Source: Mucilaginibacter sp. JRF
Lineage (GTDB): Bacteria > Bacteroidota > Bacteroidia > Sphingobacteriales > Sphingobacteriaceae
NCBI RefSeq assembly: GCF_015223065.1
Contig: NZ_JADFBY010000009.1
Location: 1-64,000 of the forward strand
DNA length: 64,000 nucleotides
Direction: 5' to 3'
Shown: positions 49,403 to 58,538 of the stretch, in pieces
How the letters are laid out: the number at the start of each line of letters is the position of its first letter
Position numbering within the stretch: position 1 is the stretch's first letter
The notes under the pieces: generated by a model
Told to the model about the DNA's origin: nothing
The model's input: the letters and a program-made list of their open reading frames with translations, nothing else
Database searches by the model: none
Translations under genes and position numbers: made by a program

Positions 49403-50622
49403 TGGATCAGGAGAAGGATAAAAAATTGGATGAGTTTTTCAGTAACGCCATGCACAACCATGATGAAATAGAATTTCGTGAGCAGGATTGGGGCATGATG
49501 GAGGATATGCTTGACAGGCGCCGTCGCCGGCCGTTGGTGATGTGGATGCGTGTTGCGGGTGGCATAGCGGCCTTGTTGCTGATAGCGTTAGGTGTATGGT
49601 GGCTGATGCCCAATAATTATATAAAACAAGAACAAACCACAGCCAGGGCCAAACAGATAAAGCCGGAGCAGGAGATAGTGAAGAAGAACGATAAGCCGTT
49701 GGTTGAGGTTAATGGAGATAGCATAGCCGGGCCAACTGTACGTGGGGGTACTACAGAAGGAACAATACAACGAAGCAAAAGTTCAGGTCCGGCAGCTATT
49801 CCTTTATTGGTTGATAAAATTAAAGGCATAGATACCGGTGTAAAACCGACTAACAACAGCCAGGTAGAAAGCATAGCATCTGTAAAAGCAGATAACAGCA
49901 ATAAAATGATAGATACCACCAATAGCGATATAACCACCAAGCAGGCCGATGTAATAGCCTCGCAAAAGGTGGATATGGATACTGCGGCGGTGGATAATAA
50001 AGAAACAGGCGCGCGTTCAAAGCCGCAAAAAACAAGCAAACGGCCGGTGTTTGCGGTTAGCGTGCTTGCCGCGCCTGATGTTAATGGCGTTGGTTCGTTT
50101 GGTGAGGGTAAGATGGGCATGAACGCCGGGGTGATGTTCAGCATGAAACTGGGCAGTAAGTTTACAGTGAGTACAGGCGCGGCGTACTCATATAAACCAT
50201 ACGCCACCAGCTTTAGCAACTACCACACCATGTACCGTTTCGCGGTTGACCCGAACAGTGTTATGGCCGATTGCCGGGTACTGGATATACCCCTCAATGT
50301 CGACTATAAATTCTATAGCAAAAAACAGAATAGTTTGAGTGTGGGCGCGGGCTTGTCATCATGGTTTATGCTGAACGAAAAATATAGTTTCAGCTACACG
50401 GGTAATTACAGCGGGCCGCAATCATACAGTGTATCAAACCAAAATAAACATATACTGGGTGTGCTTAACCTACAGGCTACTTATCACCGGCAACTCAACC
50501 AAAAGGCGGGTATAGCGATACAGCCATTCATGAAGCTGCCGCTAACTGATATTGGGTACAGCCAGGTGCGTTTGCAAAGCCTCGGTATAGCAGCCGGATT
50601 AACATGGAACATCAGCCCATGA
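49402..50622 (+). CDS. Dual-membrane anti-sigma factor (Dma-like): inner-membrane anchor plus outer-membrane barrel
   Basis: 406 residues. A short acidic cytoplasmic part (1-42), one membrane helix (about 46-69), a Lys/Asp/Thr-rich periplasmic linker (about 70-205), then a PorT-like outer-membrane beta-barrel (about 212-406; alternating strands such as VGAGLSSWFML and GIAAGLTWNISP). One chain would therefore span both membranes, as reported for Dma anti-sigma factors of Bacteroides. It would bind the sigma factor inside and sense the outer membrane. Start taken at 49402; the GTG at 49399 is an alternative. Confidence 0.82.
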   Translation: MDQEKDKKLDEFFSNAMHNHDEIEFREQDWGMMEDMLDRRRRRPLVMWMRVAGGIAALLLIALGVWWLMPNNYIKQEQTTARAKQIKPEQEIVKKNDKPLVEVNGDSIAGPTVRGGTTEGTIQRSKSSGPAAIPLLVDKIKGIDTGVKPTNNSQVESIASVKADNSNKMIDTTNSDITTKQADVIASQKVDMDTAAVDNKETGARSKPQKTSKRPVFAVSVLAAPDVNGVGSFGEGKMGMNAGVMFSMKLGSKFTVSTGAAYSYKPYATSFSNYHTMYRFAVDPNSVMADCRVLDIPLNVDYKFYSKKQNSLSVGAGLSSWFMLNEKYSFSYTGNYSGPQSYSVSNQNKHILGVLNLQATYHRQLNQKAGIAIQPFMKLPLTDIGYSQVRLQSLGIAAGLTWNISP

Positions 50623-50635
50623 TAAACTAAAAAAC

Positions 50636-51199
50636 ATGAAATATTTATTGATTTTAATTGCCCTGACAAGCGGATGGCTTGGTCAGCAGGCACCCTCTGC
50701 GCTTTATGTTAGCAAAAATGCCTCGGTAACCTTGTATTCCGAAGCCCCGCTGGAGAACATTGAAGGCTCATCAACCGACGGGAAATCAGTATACAATGCC
50801 GCGACCGGCGAACTGGCTTTTAACGTAGCTATACGCTCGTTCAAGTTCCAGAAATCATTAATGCAGGAGCATTTTAATGAGAATTATATGGAGAGCGATA
50901 AATATCCGCAGGCATCATTTAAAGGTACCGTTACCGAAAAGCCCGATGTTACCGCTAACGGCAGCTACCCGGTAACCGCAACCGGTGTGTTAGATGTGCA
51001 TGGCGTAAAGCAGCAACGCACTATTAAGGGCAAAATCAATGTAAACAACGGCAAAATAACCATCACCTCTGAGTTTATGGTTAAGTGCGCCGACCATAAG
51101 ATAGAGATACCCAAGCTGGTATTCCAAAAAATTGCCGAATCGCTAAAAGTAACGGTTTCGGCCAACTACACAGCATACAACAAAAACCCCACAAAATGA
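50636..51199 (+). CDS. YceI-family periplasmic protein
   Basis: 187 residues with a short signal-like N-terminus (MKYLLILIALTSGWLG). YceI lipocalin-like fold: FNVAIRSFKFQKSLMQEHFNENYMES, KYPQASFKGTV and GVLDVHGVKQQRTIKG. Such proteins bind polyisoprenoid-like lipids. Thirteen bases after the anti-sigma gene. Confidence 0.88.
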   Translation: MKYLLILIALTSGWLGQQAPSALYVSKNASVTLYSEAPLENIEGSSTDGKSVYNAATGELAFNVAIRSFKFQKSLMQEHFNENYMESDKYPQASFKGTVTEKPDVTANGSYPVTATGVLDVHGVKQQRTIKGKINVNNGKITITSEFMVKCADHKIEIPKLVFQKIAESLKVTVSANYTAYNKNPTK

Positions 51200-52143
51200 T
51201 CATGAAAAAAGTATGTATCGCATTGGCCCTGCTGTTGTCGGGCCAAACAGTCAGGGCACAAACGGATACATCGTCGGCCGAGGCGGTAATGTCGTCACTT
51301 ACCGCCGATGAAAAGCACGATGATGTGATTGCCAGCTTTAAGGCCACCCGGCTCATCTATTCGCAAACTACCGAAACGGTGAAAAAGCACAACCTCAACT
51401 TTTTGGTTACCCACCGTTTTGGCGATATAGCGGGTGCCGAGGGAGGTGGGTCAACGCTGATCGGTTTAGATAATTCGAGCGATATATTCATTGGCTTTGA
51501 GTATGGCTTGACCGATAACCTCGATCTGCAATTTGGCCGCAGCAAGTTTGAGCAATTGATTGAGGCTGGTTTTAAATACGCCGTACTGCATCAAAAGGCC
51601 GATGGCAGTATGCCATTCTCGTTAGCCGTAGCGGGTAAGATGGGGCTGAAACCCTACAGCGTAAATACCGATGTGTTTGATGATTATACCAACCGCATTA
51701 ACTATATGGCGCAGGCCATAATCGCCCGTAAATTTTCGTCGAGCTTTTCAATGCTGATATCGCCAACGTTTGTGCGCAATAACCTGCCGTTCCCTTTTAT
51801 TAATGGTAACGAGAAGGATTTTCTGGCCATCAGCGCGGCGGCAAGGTATAAGTTAACCAAACGCTTTGGCGTGGTGGTTGATTACGCGCATCCGTTCTCA
51901 TCATTCCGCAATAATAGCGATAACCCTAAATTTTACGATCCGCTGGGTGTAGGTATTGAGGTTGAAACCGGCGGCCACGTATTTACGCTCAATTTCTCGA
52001 ACGCCAAGGCTATATCTGAAATGAATTACTTGAGCGATACCGAATCGAGCTGGGGGAAGGGGCAGTACCGCATAGGGTTCACCATATCGCGCATGTTCGA
52101 TCTCGGGCCAAAGAACAAAAACAAAAAACAATCAAATTACTAA
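51196..52143 (+). CDS. DUF5777 beta-barrel outer-membrane protein
   Basis: 315 residues. Signal peptide MIMKKVCIALALLLSGQTVRAQ; then DUF5777 features: SFKATRLIYSQT, HRFGDI, GLDNSSDIFIGFEYGLTDNL. Alternating amphipathic strands end in an aromatic residue context typical of barrels. Overlaps yceI by four bases (ATGA), so it is part of one operon. Confidence 0.85.
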   Translation: MIMKKVCIALALLLSGQTVRAQTDTSSAEAVMSSLTADEKHDDVIASFKATRLIYSQTTETVKKHNLNFLVTHRFGDIAGAEGGGSTLIGLDNSSDIFIGFEYGLTDNLDLQFGRSKFEQLIEAGFKYAVLHQKADGSMPFSLAVAGKMGLKPYSVNTDVFDDYTNRINYMAQAIIARKFSSSFSMLISPTFVRNNLPFPFINGNEKDFLAISAAARYKLTKRFGVVVDYAHPFSSFRNNSDNPKFYDPLGVGIEVETGGHVFTLNFSNAKAISEMNYLSDTESSWGKGQYRIGFTISRMFDLGPKNKNKKQSNY

Positions 52144-52147
52144 CGTT

Positions 52148-52582
52148 ATGGAAAGAAAAGAATTTCTATCAAAACTGGGCATTGGCTTTGCCGCGGTTTG
52201 TGTAGGATGCGGCGTAGCCGCCTGTGGCAGCTCAAAAAGTAACGACCCGACACCTACTCCGCCGGGAGGCGATGACGACGAAAACCTGTTCAGCATCAAC
52301 CTGAATAGTGAGCTTACATCGGTAGGGCAATCAAAGGTATCAAACGGTGTAATACTGGTACGCACCGCCGCCGGTAATAACGAAAGCTCGTTCACGGCTG
52401 TGCAGGTGGCATGTACACACCAGGGTACGGCCATAAACTATAATAATGCGCAGGGCAGGTTTATTTGTCCTAACCACGGCAGCCAGTTCAGCAATTCGGG
52501 TGCGGTGCTGGTGGGCCCGGCCACTACGGCCTTAAGGCAGTATAACATCGATATTAATGGCAATACGCTAACGGTGTCGTAA
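52148..52582 (+). CDS. Rieske [2Fe-2S] lipoprotein
   Basis: 144 residues. An RKEFLSKLGIGFAAV signal of Tat/lipoprotein type with cysteines at 21 and 26 as lipidation candidates, then a Rieske domain with CTHQG (89-93) and CPNHGS (107-112), both His and Cys pairs present. Probably an electron carrier with the YceI and DUF5777 proteins; last gene of the operon, before a terminator. Confidence 0.9.
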   Translation: MERKEFLSKLGIGFAAVCVGCGVAACGSSKSNDPTPTPPGGDDDENLFSINLNSELTSVGQSKVSNGVILVRTAAGNNESSFTAVQVACTHQGTAINYNNAQGRFICPNHGSQFSNSGAVLVGPATTALRQYNIDINGNTLTVS

Positions 52583-52614
52583 AACGGATATTCTTATAAG
52601 GTTTAAGCGATTTG

Positions 52615-52646
52615 GCCTGTGCCCTAATAGGGTACAGGCTTTTTTA
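52615..52646 (+). terminator. Rho-independent terminator after the Rieske gene
   Basis: GCCTGTGCCCTA / TAGGGTACAGGC stem with a one- or two-base loop and a T-run. Confidence 0.88.
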
Positions 52647-52797
52647 TGGGCTATGATGAATGCGAGCGAACTAATTTTAAAATTCTACGTATATAGGTGT
52701 CTGTAAAAAGGCTTAATCACAACTTTGTTGTATTTTTCAGCGATATTTGCCATTGATTAGGCATATATTGCCGAATATTACACTTAAAATACGCTTA

Positions 52798-53490
52798 ATG
52801 AAAATAAAGGTACTTTCAGTATTTACTTTCCTGCTTTTGTTATTACAGCAATATAACGCTAAGGCGCAGGTGAGTATTGTACAGGATATATCGGAAGTAT
52901 ATGTTGATAAGCTGGTTAACGTGGCCAAGCAAAATTATCCCCGCGTAAAGAGTTTTCAGAGCCGGGTTGATGTTGCCAGGGCAAACGTATCCATATCGGC
53001 GGTATCCATATTTGATGCGCTGAGTTTGTCCTATATCTACCAGCCGGATAATGTTACCGTGGTTGATCCAACCAATCCGGGTACGCGTTTTTTTAGTGGC
53101 TTGCAGTTGGGCGTTTTTATTAACCTGGGTACCATATTGCGTATGCCCATGAATATTAAACGCGCCAAGGCCGAACGCAGGCTGGCCGAGAACGAGCGCG
53201 ACGAGTATCAGCTTACCATTGCCGCCGAGGTTAAACGCAGGTATTATTTATATATACAGCGTGTTGGGCAGTTAAAAACCCAAACAAGGGCCTGGCAGGA
53301 AGCCGAGAATGGTATTAAGGACATTGAGTATCGTTACAAAAAGGGTGAGGCTACTTTTGAAACCTTTAATACAGCGCAGGTACAGCTTACTGAGCGCCGT
53401 ACCCAAAAAATAGAGGCAGAGGCCAACGTTTTCATATCAAAGGCCGACGTGGAAGAAATGTTAGGTGAAAAGCTGGAAAACATAAAATAA
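52798..53490 (+). CDS. Short TolC-like outer-membrane export protein
   Basis: 230 residues from ATG 52798, where a signal peptide starts (MKIKVLSVFTFLLLLLQQ, cleavage after NAKAQ). The rest resembles one TolC repeat: helices VDKLVNVAKQNYPRVKSFQ and AERRLAENERDEYQLTIAAEV...EAENGIKDIEYRYKKGEATFETF. Full TolC has two repeats (about 450 residues), so this is a half-length form. Four bases precede the Wzc-like gene; a role in polysaccharide export is inferred. Confidence 0.72.
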   Translation: MKIKVLSVFTFLLLLLQQYNAKAQVSIVQDISEVYVDKLVNVAKQNYPRVKSFQSRVDVARANVSISAVSIFDALSLSYIYQPDNVTVVDPTNPGTRFFSGLQLGVFINLGTILRMPMNIKRAKAERRLAENERDEYQLTIAAEVKRRYYLYIQRVGQLKTQTRAWQEAENGIKDIEYRYKKGEATFETFNTAQVQLTERRTQKIEAEANVFISKADVEEMLGEKLENIK

Positions 53491-53493
53491 TAC

Positions 53494-55650
53494 ATGGAAT
53501 TCGGTAAATTTTTTAGACTGCTGCTTAAACATAAGTATACCCTTATAGCGGTACCTGTTATAGCGGTTGTTATTACTTATTTTTTGGTGCGTAACCTGGC
53601 CGATGTTTATACCTCAACATCGCAGTTGGCCACCGGTATTGTTGACCCTACGCAGCAGGTACTCAATACCGAAGCTCCGCAGGAATCAAAAATAAGCCAG
53701 GAATTCAGTAACCTGGTGCAAATACTACGCTCAACCAAGATACTGGATCAGGTATCGTACCAGTTGATGCTGCACGATCTGACAAGTGAGAAGCCTTTCC
53801 GTAAACCGAGCGCGCTGTTAAATGAACTTAATGCCGATGCCCGTAAGCATGCCGTAGAGGTATATACCCGCCTGTACAATAACAGGCAGGAGCTTATGCT
53901 TTTTGATAAGGATCAGAACGGTTTGGACCGCGTGCTGCAATCCATGAAGTATGATGATCAGTCGTTATTAAAAACACTGACCATTTACCGACTGGAGAAC
54001 AGTGACTTTATTAATGTACAGTTTGATGCTGAAAACCCGGAACTGACTGCCTTTGTGGTGAATAACGTTTGTAAGGAATTTATAAACTATTACACCTTTA
54101 TAGTTAAGGAGAACCAGCGTAAGGCCGCTACGTTTTTGGGTAAACTGCTGCAAAACAAACAGGATTCGCTGCACGCATTAAATGATTCGCTAAAGCAATA
54201 CAAGATCAAGAACCGGGTGTTCAGTCTTACCGAGCAGGCGCGTAGCTTATACGGCCAGTTGGCTGATTACGAAACTCGCAGACAGGAGAATGAAAAGGAT
54301 GTGGTATCAAGCCGTGCTGCTATCCGCAGGATAGATCAAAGCTTTGACCCGGCCGACAGGCAATATATTGAAAGCTCGATGACGCGTGTTAACTCACAGA
54401 TCACCGAGCTCGACAAACAATTGAATGCCGCTAACAATGCCTACATCGAAAGTAATTTCGACCCTGAATACAAAGGCCGTGTAGATTCATTGACCAATGT
54501 GATCTCATCAAAGATCCGCCAATCATCTGATAAATATATCCTCAACCCGCTATCGGCCAAGCAGGAGCTGGTGAATACCAAGCAAACGCTGCAAACCGCT
54601 AATGTGGTAGCTAAAAACAGCCGCAGCTCCATTGATAAGGAATTAGGCAGGCTGAATCGTCGCTTTGATAACCTTGTACCACACGAAGCCGTCATTGGCG
54701 CATACGAAAAAGCCATTAACATAGCCCAGGAAGAATACCTTACCCTGTTGGCCCGGTACAACCAGGTTAGCATGGAGGCCAGCATGTCGGTAACGCTTAA
54801 GCAGGTAGTGGCCGCAATGCCGGGCGAGGTGCAGCCATCTAAAAAGATGCTGCTGGTTATTTTAGCCGGTGTGGGTTCATTCGGTGTATGCGTTGTGGTA
54901 TTGTTCGCTTTATTCTTTATTGATAATACTGTAAAAACATCAAAGGAGCTGGCTAATCGTACTAAAATATCGGTATTGGGTTATCTTAATTTATTGGATA
55001 ATAAGGTTATCGACTTTAAAAAGCTTTGGGATAGTAACGATACGGATGGAAACACCCGCACGTTCAAAAATCTGCTCCGATCATTACGCTACGAGATAGA
55101 TACCGAAATGCGGGGCGACAAGATATTGCTGGTGAACAGCCTAAAAGCCAATGAGGGTAAAACGGTTGTTGCGATTAGCATGGCTTACTCGCAGGCGGTT
55201 ATCAACAAGCGCGTTTTATTGATAGACGGTAACTTTGAGGATTCGGGAATTACCCGCATGACCAAGCCTGCCAATTACTTGGAAGATTACCTAACAGGCA
55301 AAACCACCGGTACTGATAATAATACGGGTATGATCACCGTTTGGGGCAACCGCGGTGGCGATATATCATTATTTGAGATACGCCCCGAGCATGAGGTGAA
55401 GGAGAAGCTGGAGAGTTTGAAACAGATTTATGACCTGATCATTATTGAAACATCGGCACTAAATACTCTTAACCGTTCAAAAGAGTGGGTTGGCGTTGCC
55501 GATAAAATGATAGCGGTGTTTCAATCGGGCCAAAACCTTACTGAGGCACAAGCGCCGAACATTCAATACCTAAAATCCGTTAAAAATAAATTTATGGGTT
55601 GGGTGCTTAACAAAGTTACCGATGTTAACCCGTCAGATAAAAAAGCTTAA
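53494..55650 (+). CDS. Wzc/ExoP-like polysaccharide copolymerase with degenerate BY-kinase domain
   Basis: 718 residues. Wzz domain with two membrane helices (about 15-35 and 450-470) and a long coiled-coil periplasmic part. The C-terminal cytoplasmic domain keeps a P-loop-like segment (SLKANEGKTVV near 548-558) and VLLIDGNFEDSG near 573, where canonical kinases have VLLIDADLR. No terminal tyrosine cluster (ends NPSDKKA). It probably controls chain length without autokinase signalling; that is inference. Confidence 0.85.
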   Translation: MEFGKFFRLLLKHKYTLIAVPVIAVVITYFLVRNLADVYTSTSQLATGIVDPTQQVLNTEAPQESKISQEFSNLVQILRSTKILDQVSYQLMLHDLTSEKPFRKPSALLNELNADARKHAVEVYTRLYNNRQELMLFDKDQNGLDRVLQSMKYDDQSLLKTLTIYRLENSDFINVQFDAENPELTAFVVNNVCKEFINYYTFIVKENQRKAATFLGKLLQNKQDSLHALNDSLKQYKIKNRVFSLTEQARSLYGQLADYETRRQENEKDVVSSRAAIRRIDQSFDPADRQYIESSMTRVNSQITELDKQLNAANNAYIESNFDPEYKGRVDSLTNVISSKIRQSSDKYILNPLSAKQELVNTKQTLQTANVVAKNSRSSIDKELGRLNRRFDNLVPHEAVIGAYEKAINIAQEEYLTLLARYNQVSMEASMSVTLKQVVAAMPGEVQPSKKMLLVILAGVGSFGVCVVVLFALFFIDNTVKTSKELANRTKISVLGYLNLLDNKVIDFKKLWDSNDTDGNTRTFKNLLRSLRYEIDTEMRGDKILLVNSLKANEGKTVVAISMAYSQAVINKRVLLIDGNFEDSGITRMTKPANYLEDYLTGKTTGTDNNTGMITVWGNRGGDISLFEIRPEHEVKEKLESLKQIYDLIIIETSALNTLNRSKEWVGVADKMIAVFQSGQNLTEAQAPNIQYLKSVKNKFMGWVLNKVTDVNPSDKKA

Positions 55651-55661
55651 TAAGGCGTTAT

Positions 55662-56840
55662 ATGGCTGTTATTAAAATAGTATGGATTATTGTTCAGGTA
55701 TTGATAGGGTACAACCTGGTGTTGCCTTTTGTGCTTTACCTGCTATCGTTAACCACACGTAAAAAGCTTTATCCGTCGTCAATTAACGAGGCCGATTATG
55801 CTATCATAGTTACCGCTTACGAGCAAACATCATCACTACCATCAGTAGTAAACTCCATACTGCGTGTAAATTACAGCAATTATCTTGTATATGTGGTGGC
55901 CGATAAGTGCGACATCAGCAACCTGCATTTTGATGATGAAAGGGTAGTGCTGCTGCGCCCGCCCGAAACACTGGCGAACAATATTAAATCGCATTTTTAC
56001 GCCATTAATAATTTTCGTCGCCCGCATGACAGGCTGACCATTATTGACAGCGATAACCTGGTGCACCCATCATACCTGCACGAGTTGAATAAACTGTTTG
56101 ATGCCGGTTACCGTGCCGTACAAGGCGTTCGCGAAGCAAAGAACCTGGATACCACCTATGCCCGTTTAGATGCCGCCCGCGATATTTATTATCATTTTTA
56201 TGATGGTAAACTGTTGTTCGGTTTAGGTTCATCGGCAACCTTAGCCGGTTCGGGTATGGCGTTTACCACGCAGCTGTACCGCGAATGTTTGGAGCATAAA
56301 GAAATATCGGGCGCCGGTTTTGACAAGGTTTTACAAGCCGAAATAGTAGGCCGTAACCTGCGCATAGCCTTTACCGAAAGCGCTATTGTGTACGATGAAA
56401 AAACCACCCGCTCGGATCAATTGGTAAAACAACGTTCCCGCTGGATCAATACCTGGTTCAAGTACTTTGCCTTTGGTTTCACCATGATAGGTAAGGGCAT
56501 AGGCAATTTTAGCCGTAACCAGTTATTATTTGGGTTGATATTGTTGAGGCCGCCGCTATTCATCTTTCTGATTTTGTCGGGCTTATTTATGTTCATTAAC
56601 CTGTTTTTGAGCATCACGGTGGCATTTACGTGGCTGGTGGCATTTGTGCTGTTTGTACTGGGCTTTTACCTGGCGCTGGCAAAATCACCTACTGATAAGC
56701 GTATATATCAATCACTTATCAATATCCCGAAGTTTATTTTTTACCAGGTGCTATCGCTGATCAAGGCACGTAAGGCCAATCAGCATTCGGTAGCAACCCA
56801 GCATTACCATACCGGCGAAACGGAAACAGGGGAGAAGTAA
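55662..56840 (+). CDS. Membrane-bound family 2 glycosyltransferase
   Basis: 392 residues. An N-terminal helix, GT2 domain (about 45-270) with metal-binding DSD in LTIIDSDNLVHPSY and QxxRW as KQRSRWINTW, then two or three C-terminal helices. Likely extends the exopolysaccharide on a lipid carrier. Located between the copolymerase and the polymerase genes. Confidence 0.87.
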   Translation: MAVIKIVWIIVQVLIGYNLVLPFVLYLLSLTTRKKLYPSSINEADYAIIVTAYEQTSSLPSVVNSILRVNYSNYLVYVVADKCDISNLHFDDERVVLLRPPETLANNIKSHFYAINNFRRPHDRLTIIDSDNLVHPSYLHELNKLFDAGYRAVQGVREAKNLDTTYARLDAARDIYYHFYDGKLLFGLGSSATLAGSGMAFTTQLYRECLEHKEISGAGFDKVLQAEIVGRNLRIAFTESAIVYDEKTTRSDQLVKQRSRWINTWFKYFAFGFTMIGKGIGNFSRNQLLFGLILLRPPLFIFLILSGLFMFINLFLSITVAFTWLVAFVLFVLGFYLALAKSPTDKRIYQSLINIPKFIFYQVLSLIKARKANQHSVATQHYHTGETETGEK

Positions 56841-56842
56841 CC

Positions 56843-56992
56843 ATGCGTGTAAATCCGGCAGAAGAAGTTATACATAGCAAACGTTTTCAGCACCGCTACC
56901 AGCGCAGGCTTAACCGTTTAATGCGTATAGCCGCCATAGCATTGGCCGCGGTAACTACTTACGCGCTTATATTCAAGATCGTATTTTTTTAA
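56843..56992 (+). CDS. 49-residue basic single-helix membrane peptide
   Basis: Starts two bases after the GT2 stop and ends nine bases before the Wzy-like start. Composition: about ten Arg/Lys and two His in the first 28 residues (RFQHRYQRRLNRLMR), then a hydrophobic helix (IAAIALAAVTTYALIFKIVFF). Its position inside a tight same-strand run supports it as a real gene. Possibly an assembly factor for the polymerase or glycosyltransferase; unknown family. Confidence 0.6.
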   Translation: MRVNPAEEVIHSKRFQHRYQRRLNRLMRIAAIALAAVTTYALIFKIVFF

Positions 56993-57001
56993 AGCAAACA
57001 G

Positions 57002-58534
57002 GTGGATAACATTCAGCTCAAAATAGATAACTCGTTAAGTGCCGGTGTTACCGGGGGCGGGCTTTTGGGCAGGCTTAAAAAGCTGTTGTTTGTTGATGAG
57101 CTGAGCAGCCGTACAGGCATCATTCTGCTGATTATTTTAGGGCTGGCTTTTGGCGCGGGTATAGCCAAATTCGGTGTGATATTCAGTGCGCTGGTTTTCG
57201 GTACTATAATAGCCGTTTGGGTACTGGCGGGCATTGTAGCATCTGTTGAGTTTGGTATATTGGTTGTTGTAGTGATGGCCTTTATGCTGTTCATGCTGAT
57301 GCGTATAGGCATATCGGGCCCGGTAGGTATTTTGATGGATGCCTTGCAGGTGGTATTGATGATCAGCACAGCGGTACGCCTTAAACGCGAGCGTAACTGG
57401 GAGATGATGAAAGGCCCGGTAAGCAACGTAATACTGATATGGATAGGCTATAATATTCTGGAATTTGTAAACCCCTCTGCCGAATCGCGCCTGGCCTGGA
57501 TATATACCATACGTACGGTGGCCATTGTACTTATCAGCTACTTTGTGTTTGTTTATAATATACGCACTATGCGTATGTTGCGTATAGCTATAAAAGTTTG
57601 GCTGGCATTGGCGGTAATAGGCGCTTTGTATGCTTATAAGCAGGAGCATATCGGTTTTTCGGCTGCTGAGGATGCTTACCTGCACTCTGACCCGGAGATA
57701 GCTTCGCTGTTATACATTGGCGGGCATTGGCGTAAATTCTCCATATTTTCTGACCCGGTGGCATTTGCCTATAACATGGTGATGCCGAGCATTATCTGCA
57801 TTTGTATAATGGCCGGTAAATTCAAGGTATGGCAAAAAGTGTTGGCCGGGGTGTTTACCTGCATGTTCCTGCAATCCATGCTGTATTCTGGTACGCGTGG
57901 AGCTAACGTGTTGTTACCGGCAGCTATGGTGCTGTTCGCTATCCTTAATTTTAACAAAAGGGTGCTGATGTTCGCTATAATGGGCGCGGTGTTTTTGGTG
58001 GTGCTGATCAACATACCTACCAGCAACCCAAACATTATGCGTTTCCAAACGGCTTTCAGACCAAATAATGATGATTCGTATAACCTGCGTAAAATGAATC
58101 AGAAACGCATTCAGCCTTACATACAAACGCATCCGTTTGGTGGTGGTTTGGGTGCAACGGGTACATGGGGTAAGCGTTTCGCGCCGGGATCATACTTGGC
58201 TAACTTTCCGCCCGATAGTGGTTATATGCGTACCGCGGTTGAGCTGGGTTGGGTAGGGCTCACCATATTCTGTACCATGGTGTTCGTTATCCTTAAAACG
58301 GGTATAAACTATTTTTACAGGATAAAAGACCCCGAACTGAAAACCTATTGTTTGGCCATGACGCTGGTTATATTTGCTTACAACATCGCCAATTTTCCGC
58401 AGGAGGCATTGGTGCAATACCCATCAAATCTGTTGTTCCCGTTGGCAGCAGCGCTAATAACGGTGAGTTACAGGCTTGACCAGGAAAAGCGTTATAACCA
58501 TGAACCTGTTGAGCAGGAAACCGTTAAATACTGA
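57002..58534 (+). CDS. O-antigen polymerase/ligase-like (Wzy) membrane protein
   Basis: 510 residues starting with GTG. About 11-12 membrane helices and a large outer loop (residues about 345-405) with the Wzy_C-like pattern HPFGGGLGATG. Probably polymerises or ligates the repeat units of this polysaccharide. The next gene begins four bases after its stop. Confidence 0.82.
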   Translation: MDNIQLKIDNSLSAGVTGGGLLGRLKKLLFVDELSSRTGIILLIILGLAFGAGIAKFGVIFSALVFGTIIAVWVLAGIVASVEFGILVVVVMAFMLFMLMRIGISGPVGILMDALQVVLMISTAVRLKRERNWEMMKGPVSNVILIWIGYNILEFVNPSAESRLAWIYTIRTVAIVLISYFVFVYNIRTMRMLRIAIKVWLALAVIGALYAYKQEHIGFSAAEDAYLHSDPEIASLLYIGGHWRKFSIFSDPVAFAYNMVMPSIICICIMAGKFKVWQKVLAGVFTCMFLQSMLYSGTRGANVLLPAAMVLFAILNFNKRVLMFAIMGAVFLVVLINIPTSNPNIMRFQTAFRPNNDDSYNLRKMNQKRIQPYIQTHPFGGGLGATGTWGKRFAPGSYLANFPPDSGYMRTAVELGWVGLTIFCTMVFVILKTGINYFYRIKDPELKTYCLAMTLVIFAYNIANFPQEALVQYPSNLLFPLAAALITVSYRLDQEKRYNHEPVEQETVKY

Positions 58535-58538
58535 TACT

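Noticed and set aside
49617..50219. Long open frame (200 codons) antisense to the anti-sigma gene
   Set aside because: Mirror of a well-supported coding frame; composition (Leu/Ser/Pro-rich, no domain) is typical of an antisense shadow.
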